DNA of 64,000 nucleotides from Ontholestes murinus (lineage: Eukaryota > Arthropoda > Insecta > Coleoptera > Staphylinidae): assembly GCA_963969525.1 (NCBI GenBank), contig OZ018389.1:54938642-55002641 (forward strand), written 5' to 3'. The number at the start of each line of letters is the position of its first letter. Positions within the stretch are counted from its first letter, which is position 1. A program made the translations under genes and the position numbers. The notes under the pieces are model-generated. The model was not told the origin of the DNA. It saw nothing but the letters and a program-made list of their open reading frames with translations, and did no database searches. Shown in pieces: positions 35,501-40,189 of the stretch.

Positions 35501-36481
35501 TCCCAAGAGCGAATGGTAGCGGTCACACATCCAATTGCTTACCCGAATTAACGATGCTGCAGTTTCGATATCTCCAGTTTGGAACTTTCTATTTTTTTGA
35601 GTTTGTTTTAGATTACCAGAGGCTACTCTCTAGTATCTGTAATGTAATAGTCATCATTGACTTTTCTCTCGACCTATATTATGCGTATTTTGTGTATTCT
35701 CTCCCTTTTCTTACATTTTTAAGGATTTAGCATGTCTCAAATTCAATATAAAACTAAGAGCTATTTATCTTTAAGTATGGATAATATGATATTATAATAC
35801 TTATCGCTTTCCTCCATCCAGTACAAAATTAAATACAATATTTTAATAATTATATTTCATTACAAACATTTTTCTCTTTCAGAAAATATTAAACCTGTGT
35901 GTTTACCAATCAGCAATGGAGAGCGAAATCAACAACTGAAAGCTGTTACCGTTACTGGATGGGGTCGAACAGAAACAGGTAATTCTTAGGATTTTTACTT
36001 TCATTATAAATTATTATATTGAAACAATTAACTCAAGAAGATAAATAATATCCTTATGTTATATTGCTAAATAATTTATTTATTGACTTATCTTTGGCCT
36101 TCTTTCCTAAAAATACACTTTACACAAATATCAAATTCTTTTAGTTAATTCTTTTAAATGTTTCCAGCTAGCAAAAGTAACGTTCTGATGAAGGTCGTAT
36201 TAGACATTGTTAAGCGTGAAGAATGTCAAGAATTCTACACCAAATTCAAGAGGACTTTAACGCACCGACAGATGTGTGCAGCCAGAAATGGAAAGGATTC
36301 TTGTGACGGTGACAGCGGTGGACCTTTAATGGCCTTCTCAACAGAAACTGGCCAAGTTAAGACTGTTCAATACGGCATCGTGTCGTTCGGACCTGCGATC
36401 TGTGCCCAGAAAGGAAGTCCTGCGGTATACACCGACGTTCGTGAATACATGGATTGGATTCTTGATAATTTAAGACCTTGA
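11201..36481 (+). CDS. CLIP-domain trypsin-like serine protease (5' end missing)
   Basis: Exons: 11201-11548, 33698-33797, 33849-34045, 35883-35978, 36168-36481. The phases agree at every junction and a TGA ends the frame at 36479-36481. Exon one encodes a six-cysteine clip domain (SCTTPDGTKGVC, then CNHV, EC, VCC), a linker, and a likely activation site EDR|VING. The S1 domain has TAAHC (His), HDIGLIRV (Asp) and GDSGGP (Ser). The pocket residue upstream of the Ser is Asp (KDSCDGDSGG), predicting cleavage after Arg/Lys. Family members act in secreted haemolymph cascades such as Toll and prophenoloxidase activation; which one this serves is not shown. The signal-peptide exon was not identified. 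Confidence 0.9.
11776..11945 (-). repeat. 5S-type SINE, degraded copy
   Basis: It begins on the left with a TAG/GTA tail, then GTGTTTGGCTAACGACCACG, and shares the body of the SINE at 22339-22546 through the AATGGCGAATGATACCG block. The 5S-like box region is strongly decayed, but TTAACGTTACTG corresponds to the CAACGTTGCTG part. It lies in the large protease intron. Confidence 0.7.
11946..12497. other. Intronic AT-rich DNA, nothing recognised
   Basis: I see no coding sequence or structured repeat here. Confidence 0.5.
12498..12700 (-). pseudogene. C-terminal scrap of a mariner-like transposase
   Basis: Minus-strand translation reads FKRMQKYIELHGEYFEKQ, a C-terminal signature of one group of mariner-like transposases. 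It is followed on the left by ACGAGGGTTGCC, which looks like a terminal repeat. No catalytic part is present. Confidence 0.5.
12892..13246 (-). repeat. Gypsy A left LTR, outer part
   Basis: It shares GTATGCAGAAAGGC-type and ATTCGGTCGTGGTGAAAGCG blocks with 22151-22338. It is interrupted at 13246 by the LOA LINE and resumes at 17611. Confidence 0.7.
13402..15747 (-). CDS. LOA LINE ORF2: reverse transcriptase and RNase H (long open remnant)
   Basis: An open frame of 781 codons. RT motifs in order: KSPGMDGIFPALLQRG, PKSYRPISLTSFLLKAMEKI, FVDIEGAFDNTSF, GCPQVGVLSPTLW (Val replaces the usual Gly after PQ) and the catalytic YADD. RNase H follows with WYMDGAKN (Asp) and LQAETIAID (Glu). Next comes YICSAALKAV, where the usual SDSQAALKA Asp is missing, then PGHGDIRGNEVADELA. 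The end carries CRLC and EHILC. The frame is long but probably not functional: it is cut off from its endonuclease by stops (15748-16233), and RNase H lacks a catalytic Asp. Confidence 0.85.
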   Translation of the reverse strand: MTKNTIAASTDSVAHCSNRDSRCLAGKIFTLSKMTWAINSFKPYKSPGMDGIFPALLQRGLDTIAPGLREIYKASYALGYIPRLWREAKVVFIPKVGNRPLDEPKSYRPISLTSFLLKAMEKIIDQHIKGDSLISTPLNAKQFAFQAGKSTVDALHHLVKEAKRAILNKEIAIGIFVDIEGAFDNTSFSAIKRAAINKGLYFSTIRWVEAMLQSRLVTASLAGSTISMTVTKGCPQVGVLSPTLWSIVVDGLLDELHGKGFIAQGYADDIAVIIRGKHEGILTILMQKALNSINNWCVREGLSINPNKTIVVPFTRRRKLHIKAPSLNGIEINLSNEVKYLGIILDTKLTWNQHVDKIMAKATMSLWACRWLMRKTWGLKPKITYWLYRTAVIPIVTYAALVWWPKTQKLDTQKKLSRLQRLAYLTITGAMQKTPTAGMEAIFDLTPLHLEVQKEGLVAALRLHQRKKTLPGDWTGHLEILQQIDPALLSKQTDIMSRKLEFELPFKVSIEDPKTALMRVKEFGRGISAWYMDGAKNTRGTGIGIYGPNQNHRSFMALGTTPTILQAETIAIDMCARECLDRHLNGAHIYICSAALKAVRAYSHGSRTVWECRRSLSQLAKNNLLTLMWVPGHGDIRGNEVADELAKRGANATPIGPEPFCGLPMAHRREVVQKWEEDRRRKHWNNVPGLRQSKRLLKFDHSHKVLELTRNELRTFTGLMTGHCALRYHLWKIRKEESGNCRLCDSADETTEHILCTSVTIAHKRLSHFGRDRLSPDPPKK
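16234..16967 (-). pseudogene. LOA LINE ORF2 endonuclease, frameshifted
   Basis: Two frames make up the endonuclease. At 16593-16967 it begins MKGKWQCLQINLQHSKAASS and has GLIQEPW (catalytic Glu). At 16234-16548 it has GCDANAHHTVWGS, LDLTLA and SDHQTIAFD, which supply the remaining catalytic residues. A frame change lies between 16548 and 16593. The domain would nick target DNA for target-primed reverse transcription. Confidence 0.8.
16970..17608 (-). pseudogene. LOA LINE ORF1 (C-terminal part)
   Basis: The open frame 16970-17464 starts at MPHNDILVGYFPGSQEY, but coding continues upstream (WLKSHQDEIVPWEGAALKVV) to the truncation point, so the ATG is internal. A globular region with WRVLRRVTAG and VDALSMEKLKKRNYLVGYRY resembles the DUF4780-type RNA-binding region of such ORF1 proteins. 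A Pro/Lys-rich tail (about residues 75-164) follows. Confidence 0.65.
17611..17705 (-). repeat. Gypsy A left LTR, inner part
   Basis: It starts with the 14-bp duplication made by the LOA insertion and ends around GGCTATGGTGAGCACGCT, which matches GCTATGGTGAGCACACT at the end of the right LTR. Confidence 0.6.
17706..18620 (-). pseudogene. Gypsy A integrase, degenerate
   Basis: Open stretch 18134-18469 reads LPSAKFDQLHIDIV, then YILKCVDRFTRSL, and ends TTAYHPQANGLVERFHR, the core around the catalytic Glu. The C-terminal part can be followed in broken frame to about 17740 (LLQPPYEGPYEVV, then ISTERVKPVF). Several stops and a skipped segment between the Asp and Glu boxes make it dead. Confidence 0.75.
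18780..20592. mobile_element. Long-inverted-repeat DNA transposon, family F1, copy 1
   Basis: It starts CAGGGTTATTCACGCTATAC and ends with its reverse complement, flanked by TA (18778-18779, 20593-20594). The two arms are about 750-800 bp each, similar along their length with small indels, leaving only a few hundred bases of centre without a recognisable frame. It sits in the Gypsy A reverse transcriptase; joining the flanks at one TA restores the Y-I-D-D catalytic box frame. Sub-repeats inside each arm resemble a further small TA-flanked CAGGGTGTCCC...CACCCTG element. Confidence 0.88.
20595..21180 (-). pseudogene. Gypsy A reverse transcriptase, degenerate
   Basis: On the minus strand MIDLIRAYHQIPITEEDIPK followed by TAITTPFELFE is the classical Gypsy RT block around the first catalytic Asp, and GLRNVAQIFQ corresponds to the next motif. 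The following YIDD box is the F1 insertion point; its continuation (DDILRASK...EEEHTEHLTQLFRRL) lies left of 18780. Stops interrupt the frame. Confidence 0.7.
21181..22150 (-). pseudogene. Gypsy A gag/protease region, decayed
   Basis: Only short open stretches remain (21493-21738, 21862-22059). They are basic and hydrophilic, without a recognisable zinc knuckle or DTG protease box. They are assigned by position between the RT and the right LTR. Confidence 0.4.
22151..22338 (-). repeat. Gypsy A right LTR (internally deleted)
   Basis: It matches the left LTR at both ends but lacks the central part, so it is about 190 bp against roughly 430 bp. A SINE is inserted at its outer end. Confidence 0.65.
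22339..22546 (-). repeat. 5S-rRNA-type SINE with 11-bp target duplication (best copy)
   Basis: The direct repeat GAGCACACTGA at 22328-22338 and 22547-22557 delimits a 208-bp insertion. On the minus strand it begins with GCAGCAACGTTGATTC and GTCAGTAGTCGGATGGGTGA. This strongly resembles the internal promoter (box A, intermediate element, box C) of 5S rRNA. It ends in an ACT/CTA trinucleotide tail. No protein is encoded, so it would depend on a LINE for movement. It is inserted at the outer end of the Gypsy A right LTR. Confidence 0.88.
22558..23689. other. Non-coding intronic DNA, unclassified
   Basis: A GC-rich stretch near 22590-22680 includes a small hairpin (GCGGCC...GGCCGC) followed by AGGCCGCCTAACC. 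The rest, to 23689, is AT-rich without recognisable protein or terminal repeats. It may be remnants of an LTR, but this is not supported by a match. Confidence 0.35.
23690..24480 (-). pseudogene. Jockey/CR1-type LINE fragment (reverse transcriptase)
   Basis: Minus strand 24272-24460 starts at the catalytic box MYVDDIKIFHEV and continues with EDLDRINNLCHNNKLYLNVS. 23871-24080 gives YASVVWSAYTSRDSNRLESI and QNKFLR, the usual end of the thumb region. The parts are separated by frame breaks and there is no 5' half. Confidence 0.7.
24481..25734. other. Unclassified stretch with short unassigned frames
   Basis: Several short frames occur (for example minus 24500-24721, rich in Lys/Arg; minus 25212-25409, ending LKDCRYNNNNV). 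I cannot match them to a family. No terminal repeats were seen. It may hold another decayed element. Confidence 0.3.
25739..25928 (-). repeat. Gypsy B 3' LTR (left in this view)
   Basis: 190 bp, TG...CA. It differs from the other LTR by a few substitutions, one T-run length change and a 3-bp indel near GTCCATGACGCATC. Confidence 0.95.
25869..26928 (-). pseudogene. Gypsy B pol C-terminus: GPY module, OARD1/TARG1-like macro domain, CCCH zinc finger
   Basis: The frame 26200-26928 has the integrase tail with DGPYQIIEKINDIVYRIQ and RVVHFNRLTPY (about residues 70-106). From residue about 148 it turns into a macro domain: DLFQVPSDYCLAHCVAQNLK, MSRGIATVFRKKFG, then RIIYYLVTKKYSHQKPTY. The frame shifts near 26220 and continues in 25869-26222 with ISKLACGLDQLDW. 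The Lys of VTK and the Asp of CGLD match the catalytic pair known for TARG1/OARD1, which removes ADP-ribose from proteins and DNA. A CCCH finger (C-x7-C-x5-C-x3-H, CYFFQTSKCTKGSQCRYRH) follows. The frame runs through the polypurine tract and ends in the LTR. The function in the element is unknown. Confidence 0.85.
25929..25945 (-). promoter_or_regulatory. Gypsy B polypurine tract
   Basis: The minus strand reads AGGGAGGGGGCAG immediately before the 3' LTR, the expected place for plus-strand DNA priming. Confidence 0.75.
26929..27489 (-). pseudogene. Gypsy B integrase with internal deletion
   Basis: 27392 leftward reads MMQEIHSGSSGGHLGMSKTL, then the zinc-binding CKKCVIC. The core is ERIAIDVPGPFPGS with the first catalytic Asp and LELHSDQGRNFES with the second. 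The frame then jumps at about 26955 straight to FGCPPKEDLAGEDYVSD, which normally follows the third catalytic residue. About 300 bp with the catalytic Glu are therefore missing, so this copy cannot integrate. Confidence 0.85.
27490..29326 (-). mobile_element. Jockey-type LINE inserted in Gypsy B pol, 5'-truncated
   Basis: It breaks the Gypsy B frame between the RNase H/integrase linker (YWAQWDS) and LDKGLLKRIF. Minus-strand frames: 28739-29320 with PLTEIECLNIISKLRTTLSC and IIKPIYKKGNAD; 27814-28686 with TTGLPQGSLTAPTLFLLFIN, the catalytic NYADDTN, LDNEVIKLTNSTKFLGV and a tail ending LLNSLPNEIK. The frames are offset near 28740. The 3' end is a T/A-rich TTTTA-type tail at about 27490-27520. 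A hairpin at 27769-27808 (18-base arms) falls at the end of the coding region. Confidence 0.85.
29327..30035 (-). pseudogene. Gypsy B pol: RNase H part, up to the LINE insertion
   Basis: In frame with the upstream pol after its stop. It has EGRFLLDTDASNVGIGAVLS (first catalytic Asp), YFSKTLSKPERNYCVTRKEL, LLRTDHAALKWLL and HRNADVLSRRPC. The frame shifts around 29440, and pol breaks off at about 29326 (YWAQWDS) where the LINE begins. Confidence 0.85.
30036..31688 (-). CDS. Gypsy B pol: protease and reverse transcriptase
   Basis: 550 codons, stop TAA at 30036-30038. An aspartic protease site LLLDTGATRTII is at about residues 37-48. RT motifs follow: SSSPWASPVVLVKKKDGSTR, DLKSGYWQVEVAPEDREKTA, FNVMPFGLCNAPATFERLME and the catalytic YLDD at about 450. 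The end (LRSFLGLCTYYRRYVAGFSN) is the normal RT/RNase H junction. Coding continues in the same frame after the stop, so this stop is a single lesion in an otherwise continuous pol. Confidence 0.92.
   Translation of the reverse strand: MAKKHQAPRKTAKVAYLSHHVDTVFVDGNIDGNSCRLLLDTGATRTIIRPDIVSKPQNVRPTTWKLRTATGEPANIHGEIKSTITIGNTSFQHQLIVADIEGELILGMDIMNTRGFLLDLKNGILKVNGEEVVLHRRNIGRVWVTLPTRTSVPERSEVIIEGQLEEASPHKNIMIFEPIVDDDNLGREVAIGKTLVCTDNNVLVRIMNTNYYSVHLRKGVLLGHCSAASSILRKTTAENKNNEMSYPELEKLISLSTQDCNPTKREKVKKLIMEYQDVFDIGQKGRTNIVQHKINTENSQPIRQTARRLPLAKQEEADRIVGWGGIIEPSSSPWASPVVLVKKKDGSTRFCVDYRQLNNVTKKDSYPLPRIDDTLDTLAGSTIFSTLDLKSGYWQVEVAPEDREKTAFTVGNGLWQFNVMPFGLCNAPATFERLMETVLTGLSWKICLVYLDDIIVMGKSFEDHMKNIEEVFRRLRDSGLKLSPKKCHLFKKEVQYLGHIVSSQGIAVDGQKSSTVREWPVPKDLHQLRSFLGLCTYYRRYVAGFSNIAK
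31715..32923 (-). pseudogene. Gypsy B gag: SAP-like motif, coiled coil, capsid, CCHC knuckle
   Basis: The first frame (32066-32923, 285 codons) starts MAKCVTITDLKVAELKVQLE; residues about 8-42 with LEERDLDTSGKKSVLQQRLK fit a SAP DNA-binding motif. Residues about 58-165 are heptad-rich with repeated units of the type EMLEISRNLEEKLTEN, a likely coiled coil. The capsid-like part (MKPPNFDGQTSWNNFLRQFE, TALILTLRGDA) follows. The frame then breaks near 32080 and continues in 31863-32090 (VQAFLDGLKDKDIHQAL) and 31715-31915, which ends in CWKCGKHGHIQRRC. The SAP start suggests chromatin or DNA association, which is an inference. Confidence 0.8.
32944..32960 (-). promoter_or_regulatory. Gypsy B primer-binding site
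   Basis: One base inside the 5' LTR the minus strand reads TGGTGTCAGGTGTGGGG. The TGG start and the following bases resemble the complement of a tRNA-Leu 3' end; the identity of the tRNA is my inference. Confidence 0.55.
32962..33145 (-). repeat. Gypsy B 5' LTR (right in this view)
   Basis: 184 bp, TG...CA, followed by the ATAT target duplication. It would carry promoter and transcript start for the element on the minus strand. Confidence 0.95.
33150..33697. other. 3' end of the large protease intron
   Basis: AT-rich; no element recognised apart from the acceptor TTTTTAG at 33691-33697. Confidence 0.5.
33698..33797 (+). CDS. Protease exon with catalytic His
   Basis: It encodes LGLEFKCGGTVINDKYVLTA followed by AHC. 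The donor is taken as GTACGG at 33798. It is weaker than usual but is the only one that restores phase with the next exon, across a 51-bp intron. Confidence 0.85.
33849..34045 (+). CDS. Protease exon with catalytic Asp
   Basis: It encodes GVRLGEHDILTQKDCQKYED and later AHDIGLIRV, which carries the catalytic Asp. The extra cysteine pair (KDC...TVC) is characteristic of clip proteases. The donor is GTTAGT. Confidence 0.92.
34160..35363 (-). mobile_element. Apparently intact mariner-like transposon
   Basis: Terminal inverted repeats of about 22-24 bp: left AGGGTCCGCCAATAAGGGCG, right (complement) AGGGTCCGCCAATAGGGACG, flanked by TA at 34158-34159 and 35364-35365. The whole element is about 1.2 kb and contains one uninterrupted transposase gene. 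It lies in the protease intron 34046-35882, in reverse orientation to the host gene. Confidence 0.92.
34265..35251 (-). CDS. Mariner-like transposase, full length
   Basis: 328 codons from ATG at 35251. The N-terminus MASLSVEQHVQIIKLFYENG and ESTIRRLVGKFESTGSV form the helix-turn-helix DNA-binding part that recognises the terminal repeats; SETSTRRIL belongs to a second helix-turn-helix. The catalytic triad is IIFSDEAHFWMNGYVN (Asp), MWFQQDGATCHTA (Asp) and WPPRSFDLTPLDFFLWGYLK (Asp). There are 36 residues between the second and third Asp. No stop or frameshift is seen, so it may still be active or was until recently. The codon content is visibly richer in GC than the flanking intron, as expected for a recent arrival. 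Confidence 0.93.
   Translation of the reverse strand: MASLSVEQHVQIIKLFYENGSSVRATFLALRPFYGRDDRPVESTIRRLVGKFESTGSVNNQPTLTRRRNARSNENIAAVRESVRENPRQSIFCRAQELGLSETSTRRILHLDLGLHPYKIQLTQELKINDHRQRRAFADWALEQLEADPHFGGKIIFSDEAHFWMNGYVNKQNCRIWSENNPHEVHQVSMQVRYRSMITNFFWLKLDDMDTDDMWFQQDGATCHTAHATMDILHERFPDMVFSRGGDINWPPRSFDLTPLDFFLWGYLKSLVYANKPLNTDDLKVNIRNAIAQIEADMCSRVIENWTSRIRATKRSRGGHLNDVIFHT
35380..35565 (-). repeat. 5S-type SINE copy
   Basis: Same orientation as the others. It contains TTATCGACCACGTGATCCTT, GGATCGCCCCCGTCACTCTA, AATGGTAGCGGTCACACATC and, at its head, TTAACGATGCTGCAG. The tail is short (AGTAGT). It lies 17 bp to the right of the mariner element. Confidence 0.8.
35883..35978 (+). CDS. 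Protease exon, central beta-barrel part
   Basis: It encodes ENIKPVCLPISNGE and VTVTGWGRTE, the conserved CLP and GWG strands of S1 proteases. The acceptor CTCTTTCAG and donor GTAATT are clear. Confidence 0.9.
36168..36481 (+). CDS. Protease last exon with catalytic Ser and stop
   Basis: It encodes QMCAARNGKDSCDGDSGGPL, YGIVSFGPAIC and the end helix VREYMDWILDNLRP, followed by TGA. The lengths and spacing match complete S1 domains. Confidence 0.95.
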
Positions 36482-37249
36482 TTTTATTTTTATGAGAAAG
36501 ACTTTTATTGAGGTAAAAGACAGCAATTACTTAATAGTACGTACCGGTAATATATATTTAGACTAATTCATCATAATTTGCTTTTAGAAAAACTTAAACC
36601 ATGTTCTTTTATTATTCGCTATATCACTTTGTTTTTTATCGTATTTAATTATTGTTATAATTTATTATTAATAAGATAATTTTACTATTGAGTTGCTATT
36701 ATATTCCACACCATTTAGCAGCTGACTATATATTCTATTTATAGTTACTTCCAAAGCCCCTGTTTGGTACTCGGGTGTTTTTTTATTTTTAAATAAACAA
36801 AAGACTATTTTACTCTTAAAATCATAACACAATATGCTAAATAATAGGACTATGAAATTGTCTCGTCCTGTAATAAACTCTACTTTTTATTTCTTACCCT
36901 ACATATTGATGATAAAATTAAGAGGGTATTAAATACACAGTCTATTTTTGGTAATAATTAAAAATGTTTTGAACATATAAGAAATCATCTTTATTTTTTG
37001 ATTATACAAGTTTTATAGGCTCAGAAAAAAACCTGATGATGCCAAGAGGTAAATAAATGTTATCACGGCTATTAGAAGATGCGAAAAACGATCGAATATT
37101 TTCGTGCTCCTTTTTTAGAAAAAAACAATAAGTGCCCTAGAAGAAGAGAAGACGGACAGAAATCGCCAGCTTAAAAGCAAAAACTCTCAACAAATATCTA
37201 CGTCAAAAAATCAATTATAATAATTGGTTTCTGTTTATTTTATTTTAAG
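36482..37249. other. Downstream of the protease gene, 3'UTR and non-coding
   Basis: It contains candidate polyadenylation signals and near 37020-37060 a CCTGATGATGCCAAGAGG segment that resembles Penelope-like element tails. No gene is seen. Confidence 0.4.
36792..36797 (+). terminator. Candidate polyadenylation signal of the protease gene
   Basis: AATAAA occurs about 310 bases after the stop codon; another lies near 36873. AT-rich DNA makes chance matches common. Confidence 0.3.
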
Positions 37250-37640
37250 CTAAGTAAAGTTATTTCAGTCTCCAATGCTTCTATGATGTTAAGTCTTAAT
37301 CCATTTGGGCAATTATGGAGAGGTTTAGTTTTTTCTATCGTATCTTGGTTAGTGATACAGTGTTCTAATATGCTTGTCTGGTTGTTCTTATTTTATTGAT
37401 TTATTGTTATTTAAAATTCGTGTTTAAGTTTTTCCCTGTTTGTCCAATATATATTGCGTAGCATTCTTGGCAGTCTAACTGGTAAACCCCGCTGTTACTC
37501 AATTTGTTGATTATGGACTTCCCTGGGTTGGTTTTAATTACTTGGGAGGGTTTGATTTTAAATTGTTTAAAATTTTGGCTGATTTTGTGGCTGGCGTTTC
37601 TTATATACTTAAAAGTGTTAAGTTTTCAATAGTGTAAGTA
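37250..37640 (-). pseudogene. Penelope-like element, GIY-YIG endonuclease part
   Basis: The minus strand reads KIKPSQVIKTNPGKSIINKL, then SGVYQLDCQECYAIYIGQTG (the GIY-YIG signature region). Further left it reads LEHCITNQDTIEKTKPLHNC and LNIIEALETE, the usual end of this domain. The frame is broken by a stop after NTNFK. The reverse transcriptase is absent. Confidence 0.75.
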
Positions 37641-38538
37641 GGGTGAGGTTGCTTAAGTCGTACCCCCTAAGAAACGAACTGTATAAAACTTAGGATTTAT
37701 CAAATAAGTATAAATTGAATGTGTTATTCAGACCTCTTGATGATACTGGTATTATGTGTTTTAACGAAACTAGAATATCTATATATGTTTTCACGTAAAA
37801 AATCTTTAAAAACTTACATAAGTTAACTAAGTCAACTTTTTTCTTAAGTCGTACCACCTCAAGCCTAAGTCGTACATAGGAGTTCAATTAAAGAAAGATA
37901 ATAATTAAAATGTAAATTTTATTCATAATGATGAGATGCATTCAATTAGTACAATCATTACGTACAAATCTCTTTGTTCTCTTGTTTAATCCAGCGCAAA
38001 CATCGTTTACCCAAAATTTACATTTCAAGCATTGAATCATGTTTTCCGTCCGATCCTCTCTACTAATAAAACAAAACTAATCGCTTTTCTTCTATTAAAT
38101 TTTTGATGCTAATTCTTTTTTATTAATTATTTCTTCTTTTATTTGCCGTATTTTATGCTTTTTAGGCGTGGGCGTAATTTCAACTGACGATGTAGAGCAT
38201 CTATGGAACATTTGCTTTGTTTATTATAGGAATCGGAGCTAAAGTATTTAATTACAGTTTTATTTCTTTATTATTGATGTCGAATGGAATAGTGCGAGTT
38301 TTCAATCACAACTATAGAAGCGTAAATGTCATCAAATCCATGCTTATTGCATGGCCAAATGCCGGTAGATTTAAAACCATTCAAAGCAATATTTATACGA
38401 ACTGATTTTGAATAAGCAATTCCAAACAGTTCTGACATAGTAGTTTGTTCAATTGTGTTACCAGGATTTGTTCTTAACCAAGAAGTTGAAGCTTCGTTAT
38501 AATTTGTTTTTAGAGATTTAAAAAAAGATCTGTGAAGG

Positions 38539-39275
38539 TTAAAGACGATGGGATTTTTGAGCAGGAAATGAAAACATTATAATGCCATACTTCCAAGCTA
38601 GTTCTATAGCTTCAATATTTTTTGTATGGGTTTTGTGTCCATTTAAAAGAAGAAGTATTTGCTTATTGTTTCTATTCCCCAACTTTGTATACTTGATAAA
38701 ATGTTCCAACCATTGAACAAAAAGTTCTAACATTATCCACCCGTTTTTAGAGCATCCAAATACAGTACCCGGTGGTGCTCCTTTCTTTAAGGAATCGTTC
38801 ATCCGCATGCGTTTAAATATTAACATATTCATCTGCAGCATTCATACATCATACACATCTAGTGGTCAAACCCCTTTCACCACTTGTAAGTGCACCAACG
38901 TGATGTTTGCCTTTCTGGGCAATTATTTTGGATGCTTTTTGAACAGTGGATAATCCGTATTTATCAAAGAATCCATAAACACATTTTTTTTATGTTGCTT
39001 CTAGAGTACGTAAAGATAAACAAGGATTATCCTTCATGAATTTATAGTACCACTTCTTCCTTGCAATCTCTTTTTCTTTATTGAAACGGCTGTAATTTAA
39101 ATTTTCCGCCAACTGATAAGTAAATCTTCTTAGATCAGTTGCAGTAATCCCAAAAAAAGCTTGATTCTAAATTGAGAATGTGCGGAACCAACTCCTCCAT
39201 ATTTTCAGTTATACCCTTAGGCCTTCCAAATTTGACATTCTTATTTAATCTTTTAAAATGACGACGTAACGTTGG
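38539..39275 (-). pseudogene. Pogo-like transposase relic
   Basis: Read leftward: TLRRHFKRLNK and KFGRPKGIT (pogo/CENP-B-type helix-turn-helix), ESSFFGITATDLRRFTYQLA, KWYYKFMKDNPCLSLR, then a break. Next is an open part 38539-38841 with KKGAPPGTVFGCSKNGWI, ILLLLNGHKTHT (the catalytic LLDGH box with Asp replaced by Asn) and FSFPAQKSHRL. The lost Asp and the stops show it is dead. Confidence 0.8.
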
Positions 39276-39292
39276 TTAAGGGATATTATATT

Positions 39293-39472
39293 AATAATTA
39301 GAAGAAACACGAAAATATTTCGTAAAATCTACAACAAATGAGTCTTATTAAGACTACAAGAAACAAATCACTTTTGAAACAACTACTTCTCTAGCTAATA
39401 CTTCGACAGGCATTGAATGATACAAAAGTAATTTGCGTGTTACAAAATAGCAAGGCTATCAAAGCAACACTA
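39293..39472. repeat. SINE-like repeat R (copy with 12-bp target duplication)
   Basis: The direct repeat GGATATTATATT lies at 39281-39292 and 39473-39484 and brackets a 180-bp insertion in the pogo relic. It contains AACACGAAAATATTTCGTAA and the small hairpin GTCTTATTAAGAC. Related copies lie at 47263-47490, 48908-49150 and 49545-49612. It has no coding capacity and the class is unknown. Confidence 0.8.
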
Positions 39473-40189
39473 GGATATTATATTGTCGATGAGCTTCATT
39501 GAATCCATTAACTCCTTCTGATAATTTGTTTAACGCCTCGTTTATATTTTCTTGTTTCCATCCATTATAAATTCTCTTTAACTGTATTGACATGATTATG
39601 GTTTAAAATATGTCGAATATAGGAAACATCATATGAGAGTAGGAAAAACAAAAAAAATAATTTCTTAAGTCGTACCAGTACGATTTAGGAATCTCATACA
39701 GGTACGACTTAAGACACAGTACATAAAAATTTATAACTAAATATAACTTCATATTGAATACTATTAAACAAATATATTTTCGACCAAACGATTATGCAAT
39801 TTGTACTGAATCTATATTTATTAAGAAACATAATTTTATTAATACTTTACTTGCAAGATTTGCTAATAAAAATATGCAGAAAATTATAAGAAAATTGAAA
39901 CAAACTTACTTGCTGTCAAATTTTACAAAGTGGTTTGTTTGCATTAAATAATAATACGTCCCACGACGTGGTTGACTCAGATGTATATTTGGTTACCGAC
40001 GATTGTGCTGTTGTCGCTGTAGTTTGTTCTAAATGCATGTGGTACGACTTAAGCAACCTTACCTTACGTGAGAGGAGAATAAATAAAATGGGTGTGCATT
40101 CAACTAACTTCGTAAACGAACTGACGTTTTATCATAGTGTGTTACATTACGTGACATCGCATGTAGATGGACCTTAGAATAAGGGGCTT

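Larger units (their letters stand above)
37641..40064 (-). mobile_element. Pogo-like DNA transposon, degenerate
   Basis: Terminal inverted repeats share AGGTTGCTTAAGTCGTACC and are flanked by TA (37639-37640, 40065-40066). The core CTTAAGTCGTACC recurs inside both ends (near 37843, 37862, 39663 and, inverted, 39702), like transposase-binding sites. A transposase relic is on the minus strand. A short SINE-like repeat (39293-39472) is inserted. Length is 2.4 kb. Confidence 0.8.
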
